Virus record (IMG/VR): IMGVR_UViG_3300028840_001161 | Coordinates: 1-40,108 of that record | DNA from: a virus | DNA length: 40,108 bases | Direction: 5' to 3' (one strand) | Part shown: positions 37,767 through 40,108 of the stretch, in pieces | Layout: each line of letters begins with the position of its first letter | How positions within the stretch are numbered: position 1 is the stretch's first letter | Notes under the pieces: model-generated | Told to the model about the DNA's origin: nothing | The model's database searches: none | The model's input: only the letters and a program-made list of their open reading frames with translations | Program-made: the position numbers and the translations under genes

Positions 37767-38135
37767 CTACGGTAGAGTTATTGTATATGGATTTTGTGAG
37801 GACATGTCAAAAGGTATTCCGGCAGGAACGTCTTGTACAGAAAGTTCTATTTCTCCTCCGCCACCTGTCGCCGATACAGTGCCAGACCACTCCAAAGTAT
37901 TGTCTGATCTTCTAAATTCGTATTTTGCAGCCAACCCACCTGTCGGGCTTGAGTCAGCCGTAACTGTATTTAGAGTTGCTGTCTTTGCAGTTATATCAGA
38001 GAATATATTTGTAGAGGCTAATGTCACTGTGGCAACCTCAACGTCTCCTGCTGTTAGAAATATTAAAGACCCAGATTCTAGGTCTGTACCTAAACTATTT
38101 AATATAGCTTGTGATCTTGTTGTTGAAAACTCCAT
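37767..38135 (-). CDS. Virion-associated small protein (122 aa)
   Basis: MEFSTTRSQAILNSLGTDLE then SGSLIFLTAGDVEVATVTLA, and a late GGGGEIELSVQDV. This pattern (TRS...LN...L, SGSL...TAG) recurs in phage proteins next to fibre or decoration genes. RBS GAGGTGAA. First gene after promoter 38166-38194; starts the surface-enzyme unit. Confidence 0.6.
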   Translation of the reverse strand: MEFSTTRSQAILNSLGTDLESGSLIFLTAGDVEVATVTLASTNIFSDITAKTATLNTVTADSSPTGGLAAKYEFRRSDNTLEWSGTVSATGGGGEIELSVQDVPAGIPFDMSSQNPYTITLP

Positions 38136-38165
38136 GAATATTCACCTCTTTATACATTATTATTC

Positions 38166-38194
38166 ACTGTAAGACATTTCTTTTATTTTGTCAA
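38166..38194 (-). promoter_or_regulatory. Promoter for the surface-protein unit
   Basis: Minus strand TTGACA (38189-38194), a 17-base spacer and TACAGT (38166-38171). No TATAC-N3-GTATA operator. Drives the 122-aa gene, deacetylase, BppU-like and lipase genes. Confidence 0.5.
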
Positions 38195-38212
38195 GAATTT
38201 AAGCTCTTCTTC

Positions 38213-38440
38213 TCAACCCGTCATTTTTACTCCATATGTACAAGGATATATCTTTTCAAAGTCTGCATCTCTCTCTTCTTCGCTCTCATAATGCAATATA
38301 GTTGGCGCATTTATTTCGATTTGCTTATCTGTCATATATAAACAGATATTGTAGTCTGCGTCTTCTTCAGAAATAAATTCGTCCGTAGTAGCCATTACTA
38401 TTCTATTCTCATCTATTTTGTAGTTATGTAATTCTATCAT
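38213..38440 (-). CDS. Small hypothetical protein (75 aa)
   Basis: Start ATG 38440, with GAGG seven bases upstream and ATGA overlap; the long frame to 38524 lies inside the next gene. Acidic, mixed alpha/beta (MIELHNYKIDENRIVMATTD, LYMTDKQIEINAPTILHYES). Not recognised. Confidence 0.6.
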   Translation of the reverse strand: MIELHNYKIDENRIVMATTDEFISEEDADYNICLYMTDKQIEINAPTILHYESEEERDADFEKIYPCTYGVKMTG

Positions 38441-38619
38441 TCTCTGTCCTCTCTTGTAAGCCCATCGAACTCCCAGTCTTTGCAATACATGTATGAATCT
38501 ATATCTTGGCCTTTCAACTCGCACTCGTTTTCTTTAAAGCATATATCAACAAGATATCGGCAGTTCCCACAGCACTTTAGATTCTCTATTACTTGCGTAT
38601 TATCTGTTTTAATTGTCAT
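38437..38619 (-). CDS. Cys-rich mini-protein (60 aa)
   Basis: AGGAGG before ATG 38619. CCGNCRYLVDICFKENECEL and a further CKDW: six Cys in a pattern of small zinc proteins. Same general type as the 55-, 61- and 69-aa Cys proteins elsewhere in the window. Unknown. Confidence 0.6.
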   Translation of the reverse strand: MTIKTDNTQVIENLKCCGNCRYLVDICFKENECELKGQDIDSYMYCKDWEFDGLTREDRE

Positions 38620-38962
38620 TTAACACCTCCTCGATACTCATACCTGTTGCTTTTTCTATTATTTCTTTTAAATCAGATAGGATGCCATTCATTTCGTAAT
38701 ATATCTCTGAATCAATTGGGATTCTTTTTGCATACCCTTTGATATTATTATAAGCAAGTATCAACTCTTCTAACATCTCTGGTGCTGCTGCTATTAGGCG
38801 AGCATTTGATTCTCTCTCTTCTTCTGTTTTGAATGCCCCTTTCAAATCAGCTATATCGTTAAGCATGCTACTATTGGATTCTGAAATTCCATATTTTAGA
38901 CAATCTTTTAATAAGTATTTGTTTTTAACCCATGGCCCTGGCGTATGCTTTAATTTACTCAT
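38609..38962 (-). CDS. Conserved phage hypothetical protein with HTPGPW and ANARLIAAAP-type motifs (117 aa)
   Basis: MSKLKHTPGPWVKNKYLL and ESNARLIAAAPEMLEELILA are hallmarks of a widespread phage protein family of unknown function. RBS GAGGTGGAGG before ATG 38962, overlapping the 42-aa gene. The C-terminal helix is truncated or diverged (GMSIEEVLNDN). Confidence 0.75.
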   Translation of the reverse strand: MSKLKHTPGPWVKNKYLLKDCLKYGISESNSSMLNDIADLKGAFKTEEERESNARLIAAAPEMLEELILAYNNIKGYAKRIPIDSEIYYEMNGILSDLKEIIEKATGMSIEEVLNDN

Positions 38963-39087
38963 TCCTCCACCTCGTAATCTCTAAATTTGAGCCAATCAAC
39001 AAAAGACATCCAACTTCTCATGAATAACCATCTTGCGAATGTGTAATTATCGTATTGTCTCTTTGCTTCTTTGGCTTTTATTTTCAT
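38959..39087 (-). CDS. 42-aa basic mini-protein
   Basis: ATG 39087, stop overlapping the next start. MKIKAKEAKRQYDNYTFARW, then LFMRSWMSFVDWLKF, a basic, aromatic, amphipathic peptide. GAGG lies ten bases upstream. Coupled by ATGA to an upstream open frame. Confidence 0.5.
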   Translation of the reverse strand: MKIKAKEAKRQYDNYTFARWLFMRSWMSFVDWLKFRDYEVEE

Positions 39088-39197
39088 TTCACATATTCCT
39101 CAACTTGCTCTTTGGACGCTGTCTTGCGCTCTTTGAACTCTTCCTTCTTTCCTTTATTCCATTGCTCAACTGGGCGGTCACCGAAAGTAGCCAACAA
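39084..39197 (-). CDS. Possible 37-aa gene with TTG start, or remnant
   Basis: Frame ends ATGA-coupled to the 42-aa gene and reads LLATFGDRPVEQWNKGKKEE then FKERKTASKEQVEEYVK, coding-like. No ATG or GTG: only TTG 39197/39194 or non-standard codons, and a stop lies just upstream. Either a TTG-started gene or the 3' remnant of a larger one. Confidence 0.35.
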   Translation of the reverse strand: MLATFGDRPVEQWNKGKKEEFKERKTASKEQVEEYVK

Positions 39198-39268
39198 CGC
39201 GACTGTATCTCTCAGTACGTATAACTACTTTCTTTAACCCCCTTTTTTCACAATTGTTATTTCTGCTC

Positions 39269-39793
39269 TCAATCATCTAAAACCTCTATTATTTCTCTAT
39301 TTGTAGACACCAGCTTATCTTCTCCGTAAATTACTCTCCCCCATACCTTTACCTTTGTCAAGACTGATCCATTTGGAGCATACTCTTTAGCCTCGCTTTC
39401 TTTGATTGAAGAATGGAATCCACAAGCACACAATTTTATATTATTCTCATACAATTGCTCATTTAATTCAACCTCTTGCCCATTGCGCATTACCAGCCGT
39501 CTTCCATCTTTTTTGATGTAATGCCATGCCTCGATACAATTATTATACCCTACCAGGATCTCATAGCCATCGTCAGAGCCATAGCCAGAGCCAGCGCCAT
39601 AGCCATCGCCATAGCCATAGCCAGAGCCAGAGCCATCGCCATAGCCAGAGCCAGAGACATAGCCATAGCCATAGCCATCGCCATAGCCATCGCCATAGCC
39701 AGAGCCAGAGACATAGCCATAGCCATCGCCATAGCCATAGCCAGCGCCAGTGCCATAGCCACTAACTATTGCCCCCATGGTTGTTCCCCCCAT
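39269..39793 (-). CDS. Gly-Tyr/Ser/Asp dipeptide-repeat protein with DUF7666-like C-terminus (174 aa)
   Basis: Residues about 10-75 are a dipeptide repeat with Gly at alternate positions (GYGYGDGYGYVSGSGYGDG). The C-terminal 95 residues (EAWHYIKKDGRRLVMRNGQE, IKLCACGFHSS, SEAKEYAP, KVKVWGRVIYGEDKLVS, TNREII) match a phage family seen with KLCxxGFHA and GExxxGxDKxVxTxR motifs. Start ATG 39793 or ATG 39778, both inside the end of the DUF6948-like gene. The repeat is a hexanucleotide array at the DNA level. Function unknown. Confidence 0.7.
   Translation of the reverse strand: MGGTTMGAIVSGYGTGAGYGYGDGYGYVSGSGYGDGYGDGYGYGYVSGSGYGDGSGSGYGYGDGYGAGSGYGSDDGYEILVGYNNCIEAWHYIKKDGRRLVMRNGQEVELNEQLYENNIKLCACGFHSSIKESEAKEYAPNGSVLTKVKVWGRVIYGEDKLVSTNREIIEVLDD
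39566..39768. repeat. Hexanucleotide tandem array 3
   Basis: Plus strand units of GCCATA, GCCATC, GCCAGA and GCCAGC, about 33 in a row, in-frame with the Gly-dipeptide protein. The unit differs from arrays 1 and 2, but the period is the same. Confidence 0.9.
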
Positions 39794-40056
39794 GCCCCTG
39801 CCGCTTCCTCAGTACAGTCGATTACTGATGTAATGCCGTTCAATTCTATCTTTTTTACAACTGGAGTAATTCTACATTCTCTATCCGGCCCCGCTCCAGC
39901 AAGCCCAAGTATGCCTTTAATACTGCTTGACCAATAAACGCACATCTGGGCATCTTTTAAAATACACCTTTCTTTTTCTCTGTCATAGCTTTCTAGTTCG
40001 CCGAAAAATACTCCCTTCTTGTCTGTTGTTACAACTACACATCTTTTCTTTTCCAT
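39766..40056 (-). CDS. DUF6948-like phage protein (96 aa)
   Basis: Start ATG 40056 with AAGGAG seven bases upstream, embedded in frame at the 3' end of the HNH-like ORF. CVVVTTDKKGVFFGELESYD, MCVYWSSSIKGILGLAGAGP, CRITPVVKKIELNGITSVID and a final AAGAWGEQPWG match the DUF6948 pattern (VTT-x-x-x-GVF-x-G, YWS-x3-KG-x-LGLA-x-x-GP). Function unknown. Its 3' end overlaps the Gly-Tyr repeat protein start by 28 bases. Confidence 0.75.
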   Translation of the reverse strand: MEKKRCVVVTTDKKGVFFGELESYDREKERCILKDAQMCVYWSSSIKGILGLAGAGPDRECRITPVVKKIELNGITSVIDCTEEAAGAWGEQPWGQ

Positions 40057-40108
40057 TTGTAGCTCCTTAAGTTTTATTTTTAAATGCATTTCTCTATGGT
40101 GATCACGA
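39965..40108. repeat. Terminal direct repeat, right copy (identical to 1-144)
   Basis: Exact second copy of the first 144 bases; joining at this overlap gives a circle of 39,964 bases in which the HNH-like ORF becomes continuous. Confidence 0.95.

Noticed and set aside
38441-38524. Longer N-terminus for the 75-aa protein
   Set aside because: Overlaps the 60-aa Cys protein by 88 bases; GAGG and ATGA overlap mark ATG 38440.
775-39937. All longer plus-strand open frames
   Set aside because: They mirror minus-strand genes, lack RBS and operon logic, and show no recognisable protein features.
1-40108. Integrated prophage with attachment sites
   Set aside because: No integrase, no host genes at either side, and the ends overlap each other.

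Overview
The window is almost certainly one complete tailed-phage genome (siphovirus type: HK97-fold head, tape measure, no tail sheath gene seen) opened at an arbitrary point. The first 144 bases recur exactly as the last 144 (1-144 = 39965-40108), so the molecule closes into a circle or is circularly permuted, with about 39,964 unique bases. Every credible gene lies on the minus strand, so transcription runs from high to low coordinates. The AT-rich composition, strong AAGGAGG/GAGGTG ribosome binding sites, TTGACA/TATAAT-like promoters, a phage replisome-organizer protein and a PBSX/SPP1-like packaging and head module suggest a low-GC Bacillota-like host; this is inference. No integrase, excisionase, CI-like repressor or DNA polymerase was found, so a virulent phage relying on the host replisome is the simplest reading.

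Layout in transcription order. 39.96-38.2 kb: an HNH-like ORF running in frame into a DUF6948-like protein across the window ends, a glycine-tyrosine repeat protein, and small accessory genes. 38.2-34.9 kb: virion-like proteins, a polysaccharide-deacetylase surface protein and a class 3 lipase. 34.9-31 kb: small accessory genes, terminase small subunit, five more small genes, then terminase large subunit. 30.9-21.8 kb: portal, Mu F-like protein, a 55-residue Cys protein, prohead protease, capsid, connectors and major tail protein. 21.7-13 kb: tail chaperones with a -1 frameshift site, tape measure, distal tail proteins and two tandem paralogous fibres. 13-12.5 kb: small membrane and holin-like genes.

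12.5-1.7 kb is the early/accessory arm: short operons headed by near-identical promoters, five of which carry a perfect TATAC-N3-GTATA inverted repeat overlapping the -10 box. It holds the replisome organizer, two HNH-type proteins, two PD-(D/E)XK nucleases, an ERF annealing protein, a ribbon-helix-helix protein, an M15 peptidase, a lipoprotein and an SPFH/prohibitin-like membrane protein. 0.57-0.77 kb carries a promoter, a hairpin and a tRNA-like structure ahead of the HNH gene.

Main points of novelty: the dispersed operator set; a duplicated cassette (repeat gene plus 113-aa gene) whose second copy lost exactly 88 codons; three hexanucleotide-repeat genes encoding dipeptide-repeat proteins; a fibre-tip-like domain expressed from the replication operon; and the tRNA-like leader. 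Several genes of 21-55 residues that are easy to miss are listed with their coordinates.
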